64,000 bases of DNA, from assembly GCA_947525975.1 (NCBI GenBank), contig CANNVE010000001.1:62001-126000 (forward strand), given 5' to 3'. Source of the stretch: an uncultured Muribaculaceae bacterium (lineage in GTDB: Bacteria; Bacteroidota; Bacteroidia; Bacteroidales; Muribaculaceae). The position numbers and the translations under genes were made by a program. Of this stretch, positions 35,120-43,257 are shown piece after piece (within the stretch, counting starts at the first letter, position 1; each line of letters starts with the position of its first letter). The notes under the pieces were generated by a model. That model saw only the letters and a list, made by a program, of their open reading frames with translations. It searched no databases and was not told where the DNA came from.

Positions 35120-35278
35120 AAGACAGGAGCACAGCAGCAACAGGAGTTCATTAGCGAGTGGAGGTGCGCCTCTCCGAGGCGTACGGGCGGACCTACGATC
35201 GCACATTGATTTACAAGCAATTATTCATAAAATCACATAGTTACACAAAGTCTCCTGTTCCTACTGTGCCCCTGTCAT
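35120..35278. mobile_element. Candidate MITE, 159 bp, TA-flanked
   Basis: Left end AAGACAGGAGCACAGCAGCA (from 35120) and the reverse complement of the right end ATGACAGGGGCACAGTAGGA (from 35278) match at 23 of 27 positions over the full 27-bp ends. Both sides are flanked by TA (35118-35119, 35279-35280), the target duplication of IS630/Tc1-type elements. No coding capacity. It contains copy 2 of the GTGGAGGTGCG hairpin. A single copy in view, so mobility is unproven. The rest of 34961-35316 holds nothing else evident beyond the upstream promoter. Confidence 0.45.
35158..35187. repeat. Dispersed hairpin repeat, copy 2 (GTGGAGGTGCG type)
   Basis: GTGCGCCTC (35164-35172) pairs with GAGGCGTAC (35176-35184), one G-T wobble, loop TCC, with the same GTGGAG and GGG flanks as the copy at 28621-28652. 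Confidence 0.6.
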
Positions 35279-35316
35279 TAAGTCTCTGCGGGCTTGTCTA
35301 TGACGGTCGCATAGCC

Positions 35317-35350
35317 AAAAAGGGCGCCCCGGCCATTGGCCGAGGCGCCC
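35317..35350 (-). terminator. Intrinsic terminator of the rpmB-rpmG-DUF4295 operon
   Basis: On the minus strand GGGCGCCTCGGCC pairs with GGCCGGGGCGCCC (35350 to 35322), then five T (35321-35317). Confidence 0.92.
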
Positions 35351-35373
35351 GTAGATGTATCTTTGCCTCAAAA

Positions 35374-35523
35374 TTATTTGAGGGCGTCTTTGACTGCGTC
35401 GTTAGGAACCATTTCCTCCTTAAAGATGTAAGCGCCGGTCTTGGGCGACTTCACCATCTTGATAACCTTGCTGTAGGTACGGCCCTCGCCTTTCTGCAGA
35501 GAGGCCACTGTTTTCTTTGCCAT
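35374..35523 (-). CDS. DUF4295 small basic protein
   Basis: 49 residues: MAKKTVASLQKGEGRTYSKV, then IKMVKSPKTGAYIFKEE and a VKDALK end. I recall this Bacteroidetes-specific family always following rpmG, as here (13 bp gap). Size, basic charge and position suggest a ribosome-associated protein, but that is inference. The operon terminator is just downstream. Confidence 0.88.
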   Translation of the reverse strand: MAKKTVASLQKGEGRTYSKVIKMVKSPKTGAYIFKEEMVPNDAVKDALK

Positions 35524-35536
35524 ATCTCAGTCCTAA

Positions 35537-35725
35537 TTATTTAATTTCTTTGTGTATGGTCATGCGCTTCAGGATGGGGTTGTATTTCTTCAACTCCAGG
35601 CGCTCGGGTGTATTCTTACGGTTTTTGGTGGTGATATAACGCGATGTACCGGGCATGCCGCTTGCCTTGTGTTCGGTGCATTCGAGGATGACCTGCACTC
35701 GATTGCCTTTAGCTTTCTTTGCCAT
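35537..35725 (-). CDS. rpmG: 50S ribosomal protein L33, zinc-free form
   Basis: 62 residues. [20 protein letters not shown] then [20 protein letters not shown] and [15 protein letters not shown] are L33 signatures. Only one cysteine remains, so the zinc ribbon of the C+ form is absent. Two bp separate it from rpmB. Confidence 0.95.
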   Translation of the reverse strand: MAKKAKGNRVQVILECTEHKASGMPGTSRYITTKNRKNTPERLELKKYNPILKRMTIHKEIK

Positions 35726-35727
35726 AA

Positions 35728-35991
35728 TTAGAATCCTATGATTTTAATGTCCTTATCTGTGATATATCCCTTTTCGGCAGCCATGTTGATGGCGGTGTTG
35801 AGGCCGAGCTTGTTGATGGTGCGGAGACCTTGAGCTGATACGGTGAGGGTGATCCAGATGCCCTGCTCAACCCAATAGAACTTCTTGTTGAAGAGGTTGA
35901 CGTTGAATCTGCGCTTGGTGTGACGCTTTGAATGCGATACGTTGCAACCAGTAATCGCCTTCTTGCCTGTAATCTGACAAATTTTTGACAT
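35728..35991 (-). CDS. rpmB: 50S ribosomal protein L28
   Basis: 87 residues. [20 protein letters not shown] and [20 protein letters not shown] are typical; longer than E. coli L28 with a C-terminal [13 protein letters not shown] tail. First gene of rpmB-rpmG-DUF4295. Confidence 0.96.
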   Translation of the reverse strand: MSKICQITGKKAITGCNVSHSKRHTKRRFNVNLFNKKFYWVEQGIWITLTVSAQGLRTINKLGLNTAINMAAEKGYITDKDIKIIGF

Positions 35992-36281
35992 GGCTGTTGA
36001 TGGTTTATCTTGATTTTTATTACTATTTTTTCTTTATATTTCGGGCCGCATCGCAGCTCATATCACCGTTTGACGCATCTTTTCAACCGGCTTTACAGGA
36101 GGGGCCACAAAACAGAGTGCAAATTAAGCGATTTTTTTTGGCGTGACCAAATTTTTTGGAGAAAACTTGCCTTATTTTGTTAATTTTGAATGCCAAAAGT
36201 CTTTTTTAGGGCTTTTCAGGCCTGCTAAAGGCCAATCTTGGCTGAAAATGAGGCCTTTCGCCACTCTCACGAACGCTTTTC
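35992..36281. other. Intergenic region between ribH and rpmB
   Basis: AT-rich, 290 bp. On the minus strand AAAGGCC and GGCCTTT near the ribH stop (36227-36258) can form a weak hairpin that may end the ribH transcript, and CTTAATTTGCAC (near 36120) is a poor match to a -7 box that might serve rpmB. No small ORF is convincing. Confidence 0.35.
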
Positions 36282-36761
36282 TCAAAGCTCCATCACCGAG
36301 CGCTTGAAGGCTATCATCTTCAGCGCCGCCTCGGCGCATTCCTTGCCTTTGTCGCCCACTGGGCCGCCGGCGCGGTCGAGGGCGTCCTGCTCATTGTCTA
36401 CGGTGAGCACGCCGAAGATCACGGGGATGTCGCAGTCGGCGTTAAGCGCCGTCACGCCTTGCGTCACGCTCTGGCACACATAGTCGAAATGCGGGGTGCC
36501 GCCTCTGATGACCGTGCCGAGCACAATCACCGCGTCGAACATCGAAGCCTCGATCAGCTGCGATGCCGCGAATGTGAGCTCCACGGCGCCGGGCACATGG
36601 AATATGCTGCATTCCGCCCCTTGCTCCTTCAGGTATTCCTCGGCCGATGCGGCCATTGAGTCGTTGATGTGGCCGTTCCATTCGGCCGATACTATGGCCA
36701 CGCTCGCCTGCTCCACCTTCGGGGCTGCGGTCTGCGGCATGTGTTGCTTTTTAGTTGCCAT
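36282..36761 (-). CDS. ribH: 6,7-dimethyl-8-ribityllumazine synthase
   Basis: 159 residues. It joins ribityl-aminouracil with 3,4-dihydroxy-2-butanone 4-phosphate in riboflavin synthesis. Motifs: IVSAEWNGHINDSM (substrate loop), VPGAVELTFAASQLI, VLGTVIRGGTPHFDYV with catalytic His, IPVIFGVLTVDNEQDALDRA. 19 bp after the isomerase gene; the pair likely shares the promoter at 37455-37486, without an obvious metabolic link. Confidence 0.96.
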   Translation of the reverse strand: MATKKQHMPQTAAPKVEQASVAIVSAEWNGHINDSMAASAEEYLKEQGAECSIFHVPGAVELTFAASQLIEASMFDAVIVLGTVIRGGTPHFDYVCQSVTQGVTALNADCDIPVIFGVLTVDNEQDALDRAGGPVGDKGKECAEAALKMIAFKRSVMEL

Positions 36762-36780
36762 TTCAGGATATCTTTGTTTT

Positions 36781-37404
36781 TTAGTTTTCGCCCCGGCTTA
36801 CGGTGCCCAGATAGCCGCCGTGATGCCGCTTGGCGTATTCCTCGCGCGTGAAGCCGCTTGCCCTCATGGTATTCATCACAAGCACATCGCCTATCACGGT
36901 CATCATCGTGGTCGAGGTGGTAGGTGTCAGCCCCAGGGGGCACACCTCGGGAGCGCCGCCCGTGCAGAGTACCGCGTCGGCGGCATGGGCCACCGGGCTG
37001 TCGGGGTTGCCGGTGATCACGAGTATGGGGATGTCACTGTAAAGGCGGTGGGCAAGCTCGATGAGCTCAAGTATCTCTCGAGTCTTTCCGGAGTTGGATA
37101 TGAGCAGGAGTACATCGTTGGGCTGCAGTATGCCGAGGTCACCGTGCTGAGCCTCGCTCGGATGCAGATTCACGGCAGGAGTGCCGGTCGACGCAAACGT
37201 AGTGGCTATGTTCATGGCTATCTGTCCGGCCTTGCCCATGCCAGAAGCCACGAGCTTGCCGCCTCGGGCATGCACGCGGTCGAGTATGATGCTTACGGCT
37301 AGGGCGTATGCGTCGGTCACGGGGATGTTGAGGATGGCCTGGCTTTCGGCCCGCAGTATTTCGCGCATCGATTTTTCGATGTCGAGGTCTGATATATTGT
37401 TCAT
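36781..37404 (-). CDS. SIS-domain arabinose-5-phosphate isomerase without CBS domains
   Basis: 207 residues. Converts ribulose-5-phosphate to arabinose-5-phosphate, the first step to Kdo for LPS. SIS motifs: LVASGMGKAGQIAMNIATTF, STGTPAVNLHPSEAQHGDLG, VLLLISNSGKTREILELI and TPTTSTTMMTVIGDVL. Canonical KdsD has about 120 more residues of CBS pair; that is missing, as in some Bacteroidales enzymes. Short SIS-only members are reported as functional isomerases. Upstream gene of ribH. Confidence 0.87.
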   Translation of the reverse strand: MNNISDLDIEKSMREILRAESQAILNIPVTDAYALAVSIILDRVHARGGKLVASGMGKAGQIAMNIATTFASTGTPAVNLHPSEAQHGDLGILQPNDVLLLISNSGKTREILELIELAHRLYSDIPILVITGNPDSPVAHAADAVLCTGGAPEVCPLGLTPTTSTTMMTVIGDVLVMNTMRASGFTREEYAKRHHGGYLGTVSRGEN

Positions 37405-37454
37405 GTCAATAGGGACTCGCTTACAATATTTTTGTGCGTTTTAGGGTGCAACTG

Positions 37455-37486
37455 CAAATGTACGAATAAATATTGACAATTCAAAA
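37455..37486 (-). promoter_or_regulatory. Promoter for the arabinose-5-phosphate isomerase-ribH operon
   Basis: TTTTG (37486 to 37482), exactly 19 bp, TACATTTG (37462 to 37455): a full consensus match. Leader about 45 nt. Confidence 0.75.
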
Positions 37487-37500
37487 TCCTCGCCGGAGTC

Positions 37501-38880
37501 TCAGCCGGCAATCTGCGCGGCAAACACCACCATGATGAGACCGGGGGCCACATAGCGCACTATGAAGGCCACTACCCCGGCCATGCGCCCGGCCAACGCG
37601 CCGTGGTTGGTGAGCTCATCCTTGATGAAGCCTCGGGGCAGCACCCAACCCACGTAGATGCATATCAGCAGCGCGCTTATGGGCAGAAGCATATTGGTGG
37701 CGAATGTGTCGAGGAAGTTAAACACCGGCATCCCCGCTATCTGCAGCGACGGCACAGCGCCAAGAGACAGCGAGCAAAGCGAGCTGGTCAGCAGCAGAGG
37801 AAGCACCACTATGAAGCACGCTGCCTTGCGGCTGACCTTGAAGCGGTCGCGCACGAAGGCCACAGCCACCTCGGCGAGCGATATGGTGGAGGTAATCGCC
37901 GCCACGGCCAGCAGCAGGAAGAAGAGCGATGACCACAGCACAGGCATGCCCATGCGGGTGAAGATCTCGGGCATAGTCACGAATATCAGAGTGGTGCCTT
38001 CGAGCGCCGACGCGTCAGCGCCGAGATTGAAGCTCATAACAGCGGGGAATATTATCAGCCCCATGATGAAGGCCATCAGGAAGTCAAGAAGCGAGACGGA
38101 TACCGCCGTGCGGGGCAGATTCGTGTCTGACGGATAATAGGCCGAATACGTCACCAGGATGCCCATGCCGAGGCTAAGCGAGAAGAATGCCTGGCCAAGC
38201 CCGTTGATAAGGACCTGCGGCGTGATCTTGCCGAAATCAGGCTTCAGGAAGAACGATAGACCCTCCGACGCATTGGGCAATGTGAGCGATACGCAGCAAA
38301 ACACCAGCATCAGCACAAAAAGCAACGGCATCAGCACATTAGACATCTTCTCTATGCCATTGCGCACTCCCATCAGCAGCACACCGAGGTTTAGGCCGAT
38401 CATGACGAAGGTCCAGATCAGAGGTGACCACGCAGAGGTCACATACTCGGCCATCTTGCCCGCAAAGTAATTGTTTTCCTCAGCCTGTGTTGCAGCATGG
38501 AATTCCGAAAACAGATCGCCCGAGAGCGAATCGAACAGATACTCGGTGGTCCAGCCGGCCACCACCATGTAGAACGACAGTATCAGATACGAGGCCACGA
38601 GACCTATCGTGCCGGCGAGCCACCAACGGCTCCGGGGCGTGAGCTTCTTGAAATTGCCCACCGAATCGCTTCCGCCGGCGCGCCCGAGCGACAGCTCGGC
38701 GAGCATCACCGGAATGCCAAGGATAAAAACGCAGGCTATGTAGATTATGAGGAATGCCGCACCGCCGTTATTTTGCGCCTCGGCCGGGAAACGCCATACG
38801 TTGCCCAAGCCTATGGCCGAGCCAACTGTGGCAGCCACCACTCCGAGCTTGCTGCCGAACTTCGATTTATCTGCTGACAT
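37501..38880 (-). CDS. NSS-family sodium-dependent transporter
   Basis: 459 residues, about 11-12 helices. The first helix has GVVAATVGSAIGLGNVWRFP with the sodium and substrate unwound region; NNGGAAFLIIYIACVFILGI and AFFSLSLGMGILVTYSAYYP follow. Bacterial members transport amino acids or related amines. Substrate cannot be read. It has its own promoter (38912-38942) and is not obviously tied to the neighbouring sugar genes. Confidence 0.93.
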   Translation of the reverse strand: MSADKSKFGSKLGVVAATVGSAIGLGNVWRFPAEAQNNGGAAFLIIYIACVFILGIPVMLAELSLGRAGGSDSVGNFKKLTPRSRWWLAGTIGLVASYLILSFYMVVAGWTTEYLFDSLSGDLFSEFHAATQAEENNYFAGKMAEYVTSAWSPLIWTFVMIGLNLGVLLMGVRNGIEKMSNVLMPLLFVLMLVFCCVSLTLPNASEGLSFFLKPDFGKITPQVLINGLGQAFFSLSLGMGILVTYSAYYPSDTNLPRTAVSVSLLDFLMAFIMGLIIFPAVMSFNLGADASALEGTTLIFVTMPEIFTRMGMPVLWSSLFFLLLAVAAITSTISLAEVAVAFVRDRFKVSRKAACFIVVLPLLLTSSLCSLSLGAVPSLQIAGMPVFNFLDTFATNMLLPISALLICIYVGWVLPRGFIKDELTNHGALAGRMAGVVAFIVRYVAPGLIMVVFAAQIAG

Positions 38881-38911
38881 GAATTTTGTCGGTTTTACGT
38901 GTATTTTCCTG

Positions 38912-38942
38912 CAAAATTACAACAAAATAAGTACACCAACCA
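38912..38942 (-). promoter_or_regulatory. Promoter of the NSS transporter
   Basis: TTG (38942-38940), 20 bp, TAATTTTG (38919 to 38912), an exact TAnnTTTG. Confidence 0.65.
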
Positions 38943-39016
38943 ACAAAATATCGCAAAACAATCAAAAAAAGCACTTAATCCCGATATCTCAGCCCGACAT
39001 AGCCCCCGGTCGGTCA

Positions 39017-40174
39017 CTATGCCATATCGTGAAATTTCTTCCGGGTCAAGGCCGCCACATCGGCCGACTTCAACGATGCGTGGATGGCCGCGGCTGTTCC
39101 GGGCTTTTCATAAGGATTCTCTGCCCTTGAGGCTGCCTCGCGGGCTTTGGCCGACAGCACATAGTCAAGGCCGGCAGATATAGACTCCACGTCAGATGCG
39201 CAATCGGTCACCGACTGACTGCGGGCGCGTCCGCGCTGCCTGTCGCCTATGTTGAGCGTAGGCACGCGGAATGACGGAGCCTCGATTATGCCGCTCGACG
39301 AATTACCTATCACTGCCCTCGCTCCAGAAATCAGCGACAGATAGCGGCGCATGCCCAGCGACGCGAAACACACGCACCGGCCCGGGCGCCCGGCGCAGTA
39401 GGCCTCTATAGCTGCCCGCATGGCATCAGCTCCGGGGTCGGAATTCGGCAGAGTGAAAACGACGTTCACCTCCCGATGGCGGTCAAGAGCCTGCAGAAAG
39501 GCGTCGATAGCCTGCTTAGGCGCGAGGTCGGCAAGGGTGGCGGGGTGATAGGTGGCCACCACGTAAGGGTCGGCGAGGCTGAAGCCGATTGAGGCCTCAA
39601 GCTCTTTGATGGGCATAAGATCGATCGACTTGATGTTTTCCACTCCCGGAGCTCCCACGCACATCACCCTCTCCGGGTCTTCGCCCAGCTGCACCACCCG
39701 CCGGCGGTATTCTTCGGTCGATGTGAAGTGGAGCGAAGCCATCTTGGTGATACTGTGGCGTATGGCATCGTCGACGGCCCCTTCGGTGATCTCGCCGCCG
39801 TGGATGTGGGCTATGGGTATGCGGCGCATCAGGCACACAATGGCCGCCACAAGCATCTCATAGCGGTCGCCGAGCATAACCACGATGTCAGGCTGCAGGC
39901 GCGCCAAGGCGCTATCCATGCCGGGCAACTCGGCGGCCATAGATGAGATAGTGGCCGAAGCGTCATCGCCGCCCCGTGGCATAGGTACTTTCTCGTCTAT
40001 CTCGAAGCCGTCGGCCTCGATTTCGCGATAAGTGCAGCCATATTCAGGCATCAGGTGCATATTGGTGGCTATCACCTGCAGCCGGCAGTCAGGATCAGCC
40101 TTCACAAGCCGCATTATCGGGGCCAGGAGGCCGTATTCAGCACGTGTGCCGGTGATGAAGCATATCTTTCTCAT
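39017..40174 (-). CDS. neuC: UDP-N-acetylglucosamine 2-epimerase (hydrolysing)
   Basis: 385 residues. Converts UDP-GlcNAc-type sugars to a 2-epimer plus UDP, feeding nonulosonic-acid synthesis. MRKICFITGTRAEYGLLAPI, DIVMLGDRYEMLVAAIVCLM, IPIAHIHGGEITEGAVDDAI and RHSITKMASLHFTSTEEYRR are diagnostic, with SRAVIGNSSSGIIEAP near the C-terminus (GARAVIGNSSSGII). Its start overlaps the neuB stop by 4 nt. Whether the substrate is UDP-GlcNAc or a diacetylated variant cannot be told. Confidence 0.94.
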   Translation of the reverse strand: MRKICFITGTRAEYGLLAPIMRLVKADPDCRLQVIATNMHLMPEYGCTYREIEADGFEIDEKVPMPRGGDDASATISSMAAELPGMDSALARLQPDIVVMLGDRYEMLVAAIVCLMRRIPIAHIHGGEITEGAVDDAIRHSITKMASLHFTSTEEYRRRVVQLGEDPERVMCVGAPGVENIKSIDLMPIKELEASIGFSLADPYVVATYHPATLADLAPKQAIDAFLQALDRHREVNVVFTLPNSDPGADAMRAAIEAYCAGRPGRCVCFASLGMRRYLSLISGARAVIGNSSSGIIEAPSFRVPTLNIGDRQRGRARSQSVTDCASDVESISAGLDYVLSAKAREAASRAENPYEKPGTAAAIHASLKSADVAALTRKKFHDMA

Positions 40175-41187
40175 AGGCGTATCTGTTCGTCAGGTGCAAA
40201 ATCGGCGACAGCCACTGTGCCTACGACCGATGGCCAAAGCATCGGGCTCAACCCTATGCCCGGACGCTTGGCAGTCAGGTTATCGTCAGTCAGCAGCTCG
40301 CCCTTCTTAATGGATCGGGCGGCCACGATGCTTTTTCGCGCCACGCTCTTGTTCTCGCTCTCTGATGCGGTGACGCACTTGCGGCCATCGCCTATGGCCT
40401 TTTCGATGTTTCTAATGGCTGTGACCATCGCCTTAAGCTCGGCGGGATCGAGCGAAGCCTTGTGGTCAGGGCCGGGCAGCGACTTGTCGAGCGTGAAGTG
40501 CTTTTCGATTACAGTGGCTCCGAGAGCCACTGCGGCCACCGGCACCTCGATGCCGGGCGTGTGGTCAGAATACCCCACCTCAAGCCCAAGCCGGCCGCGC
40601 ATCTCGGTCATCGCCGAGAGGTTGACGTCGGCCATGGGCGTAGGATACTGAGTGTTGCAGTGCATCAAGGTGATGTCACGCCTGTCTATGCCGTTGGCGG
40701 TGAGCGCGTCCACGGCAGAGGCTATTTCCTCAATCGTTGACATGCCTGTCGACATGACCACGCGGCCCCCGTGTCGGGCTATCGCCCGCAGATACGGATA
40801 ATTGGTGATTTCGCCCGAAGGTATCTTCCAGAAATCCATTGAGAGGCCTGCCAGGAACTCCACGCTGTCGAGGTCAAAGGCTGTTGACAGGAATTTCACG
40901 CTCCGCAGCCGGCAATGCTCTATTATGGCCCGGTGATCAGCCTCCGAGAGCTGGAGGGCGCGCAGCATGCGCAGCTGCGTGTCGGCCTCGCCGCCGAGAT
41001 TTCCGCTCTGGTATCTGGCCAGAGGAGCCGATGCCGACACCAGGGCCTCGGCCTTGAATGTCTGGAATTTCACATAGTCGGCGCCGGCCTCCGCCGCTGC
41101 GTCTACAAGGCGCAGGGCCATGTCGAGGCTGCCGCAGTGGTTCACCCCGGCCTCGGCTATGATCGTAACGGGCTGTTTTTCGTGCAT
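40171..41187 (-). CDS. neuB: N-acetylneuraminate (or related nonulosonate) synthase
   Basis: 338 residues. Condenses phosphoenolpyruvate with ManNAc or a 2,4-diacetamido sugar. TIM barrel with VTIIAEAGVNHCGSLDMALR, ADYVKFQTFKAEALVS, DFWKIPSGEITNYPYLRAI, MSTGMSTIEEI and VGYSDHTPGIEV; C-terminal SAF domain (SIVAARSIKKGELLTDDNLT). Legionaminate and neuraminate synthases look alike, so the product is open. 16 bp after neuD, overlaps neuC. Confidence 0.94.
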   Translation of the reverse strand: MHEKQPVTIIAEAGVNHCGSLDMALRLVDAAAEAGADYVKFQTFKAEALVSASAPLARYQSGNLGGEADTQLRMLRALQLSEADHRAIIEHCRLRSVKFLSTAFDLDSVEFLAGLSMDFWKIPSGEITNYPYLRAIARHGGRVVMSTGMSTIEEIASAVDALTANGIDRRDITLMHCNTQYPTPMADVNLSAMTEMRGRLGLEVGYSDHTPGIEVPVAAVALGATVIEKHFTLDKSLPGPDHKASLDPAELKAMVTAIRNIEKAIGDGRKCVTASESENKSVARKSIVAARSIKKGELLTDDNLTAKRPGIGLSPMLWPSVVGTVAVADFAPDEQIRL

Positions 41188-41203
41188 ATTGTCTTTTTCG
41201 TGA

Positions 41204-41845
41204 TTAGAATGGAAGTTTGCGCAATGGATTGCCGGCGTATGTGCCGGGCAGCGTGAGGCGATGGTGCACGAGGCATCCGGCGCCCACCACTATGTCGGGG
41301 CCGATACTCACGCCCTGGCTCACCACGGTATTGCTGCCCACAAACACGCGGTCGGCCACCGTGACATTTCCGTTAAGCGCAGCGCAGGTGGATATGTGGG
41401 TATGCGATCCCACCTCGCAGTCATGGTCTACGTTGGCAAGGGTGTTGATTATAGTGTTGCATCCGATGTTCGAGCCGGCATTTACGCATGCATTGTGCAG
41501 AATCACTGTGCCGGCGCCCACCTGCGCGAAAGGCGACACTCGGGCCGTGCTCGCCACCACGGTGGCCATGCGCGCCCCTATACCGGTGAGATAGTCCCAC
41601 AGGCGCATTCTGACAGAGGGGTCTTTGATGGCCCCCACTGTGATCACGAAGTCGCAATCGCCCGCATAGGCCGGTGCGTCGTCGTCAGTACCCACGACGG
41701 GTAGCCCGAGCACACTGCTCCCCACCTCATCGGGGCGGTCGAGTATGCCTCGCACCTCAAGGCCCGCACTCAGGGCCGCGTCGATCACCGACTTGCAGTG
41801 GCCGCCGCCTCCCACCAATATCAAAGGTCGCCTTTCCATATCCAT
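41204..41845 (-). CDS. neuD: NeuD-type sugar O/N-acetyltransferase
   Basis: 213 residues. N-terminal Rossmann-like part (LILVGGGGHCKSVIDAAL) and left-handed beta-helix of hexapeptide repeats (GAGTVILHNACVNAGSNIG, CNTIINTLANVDHDCEVG, HTHISTCAALNGNVTVAD) that ends near VVGAGCLVHHRL. NeuD proteins acetylate sialic-acid precursors or CMP-sialate. First gene of neuD-neuB-neuC; promoter at 41864-41895. Confidence 0.92.
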   Translation of the reverse strand: MDMERRPLILVGGGGHCKSVIDAALSAGLEVRGILDRPDEVGSSVLGLPVVGTDDDAPAYAGDCDFVITVGAIKDPSVRMRLWDYLTGIGARMATVVASTARVSPFAQVGAGTVILHNACVNAGSNIGCNTIINTLANVDHDCEVGSHTHISTCAALNGNVTVADRVFVGSNTVVSQGVSIGPDIVVGAGCLVHHRLTLPGTYAGNPLRKLPF

Positions 41846-41863
41846 GTCTATTTTTTATGACAG

Positions 41864-41895
41864 CAAAGATAAGGAATTTTGCCCCTATATACAAA
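41864..41895 (-). promoter_or_regulatory. Promoter of neuD-neuB-neuC
   Basis: TTTG (41895 to 41892), 20 bp, TATCTTTG (41871 to 41864). It abuts the stop codon of the upstream SDR gene, giving the neu genes independent transcription. Confidence 0.65.
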
Positions 41896-42684
41896 TCACA
41901 TTCCCATTATCGTCAGGGCCGTGGGATTATGGCACAGCATGCCGCCGTCGGCTATGATGGTCTGCCCGGTGATGAAGCGGGCGTCATCGCTCGCCAGAAA
42001 GGCCACAGTGGCGCCTATGTCCTCCGGAAGCCCGAAATAGGGCAGAGGCGTCTGCGACGCGAATACATCCCTCACTTTTGCGTCAAGATTGTCGAGAGCG
42101 GCCTTGGTGAGGATAAGCCCCGGTGCCACGGCATTGCATCGGATGCCGAGATGGCCGTATTGGGTGGCTGTGTATCGTGTAAGGTTGATCACCGCGGCTT
42201 TCGCAAGCCCGTAGAGCGTGCCGCGAAGATCACCCGTGATGCCCCCGATTGAGGCCACATTGACTATGGCCGCCCCCTCTCCCATGTGCGCAAGCGCAGT
42301 GCGCGTAGCCTCAAGGGTACTCTCGGTGTTGAGCCGCATGGCATCGCCGAAATATGCCATGTCAAGCTCGGCGACGGGGCCGTCGCGGTGCATGTCGGTG
42401 CCACCTACGTTATTGACAAGCACATCGATGCGCCCGTGGGCAGTGGCCACGCCTTCGATGGCTTTCCTCACCGAATCAATGTCCGTAGCGTCATAATATA
42501 TGCCTTCGGCCTTCAGCCCCTCGGCGCGAAGCTGCTCTACAGTGCTGCCTACATGCTCCATCAGATGCCCGGCTATCACGGCCACAGCCCCTTCCTGCGC
42601 TATCCTGCGGGCCGAGGCGAGGCCTATGCCGGAGGTGGCTCCCGACACGAGAGCTATCTTGTCTTTGAATCGATCCATCATCAT
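41896..42684 (-). CDS. SDR-family oxidoreductase adjacent to neu genes
   Basis: 262 residues from the first of three tandem ATGs (42684, 42681, 42678). Cofactor site ALVSGATSGIGLASARRIAQ; VNNVGGTDMHRDGP; catalytic Ser in IVNVASIGGIT, Tyr and Lys in LYGLAKAAV; C-terminal ITGQTIIADGGM. Substrate unknown; position upstream of neuD suggests surface-sugar metabolism but the gene may be independent. Confidence 0.88.
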   Translation of the reverse strand: MMMDRFKDKIALVSGATSGIGLASARRIAQEGAVAVIAGHLMEHVGSTVEQLRAEGLKAEGIYYDATDIDSVRKAIEGVATAHGRIDVLVNNVGGTDMHRDGPVAELDMAYFGDAMRLNTESTLEATRTALAHMGEGAAIVNVASIGGITGDLRGTLYGLAKAAVINLTRYTATQYGHLGIRCNAVAPGLILTKAALDNLDAKVRDVFASQTPLPYFGLPEDIGATVAFLASDDARFITGQTIIADGGMLCHNPTALTIMGM

Positions 42685-42748
42685 AAGTATTAAAAGATTG
42701 CATACAAAGACAACATCCGGGGTGTCCCCAAGGTTCGCCTCCCGGGCT

Positions 42749-43243
42749 TCAGCTGGGATTGTAGTCAAACGGCGGCTCGGCCGCCACCTGCAGATCCTGG
42801 CTGTCGGTGCGCGTGTAGGGGTATCCGCCAAGCAGGCGCAATGTCTCGCCGAGTCTATCCAATGTCTGCTGCCGGCGCTTTGCGGTGAGTTCACATTCCC
42901 AAATTGTTATTACTGTCCATCCCTTTTCCCGCAATTTTATGCCCACCTCTATGTCGCGCCTCTTGTTGGTCTCAATCTTCTTTTTCCAATATTCGGCGTT
43001 TGTCTCCGGCGCATGCATCTTATGTGCCGAATGCCCGTGCCAGAAACAACCGTTGACGAAAATGGCCACTTTAAGCCGACGGATCACTATGTCAGGCTTG
43101 CCCGGGAGCTTGCTCACGCAAAGCCTGTAGCGATAGCCCATGCTCCACAGGAAACGGCGCACGATGAGTTCTGGCCGGGTGTCCTTCGACCTTATGCGGC
43201 TCATGATGCGGCTGCGCTGCTGCGGTGTGATCCGGTCTGCCAT
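42749..43243 (-). CDS. vsr: Very short patch repair endonuclease (Vsr), orphan
   Basis: 164 residues. Vsr nicks at T:G mismatches from deaminated 5-methylcytosine. Motifs: RSRIMSRIRSKDTRPELIVR, LPGKPDIVIRRLKVAIFVNG, CFWHGHSAHKM with metal/zinc-site His and Cys, and KGWTVITIWECEL. No cytosine methyltransferase is within the window, so its partner is distant or absent. The 9-bp repeat array lies upstream. Confidence 0.93.
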   Translation of the reverse strand: MADRITPQQRSRIMSRIRSKDTRPELIVRRFLWSMGYRYRLCVSKLPGKPDIVIRRLKVAIFVNGCFWHGHSAHKMHAPETNAEYWKKKIETNKRRDIEVGIKLREKGWTVITIWECELTAKRRQQTLDRLGETLRLLGGYPYTRTDSQDLQVAAEPPFDYNPS

Positions 43244-43257
43244 AGCGATTAATAAAA

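Noticed and set aside
37501..38880. NSS transporter considered as a sialic-acid importer
   Set aside because: The family carries amino acids and amines; it has its own promoter, and proximity to neu genes alone is not evidence.
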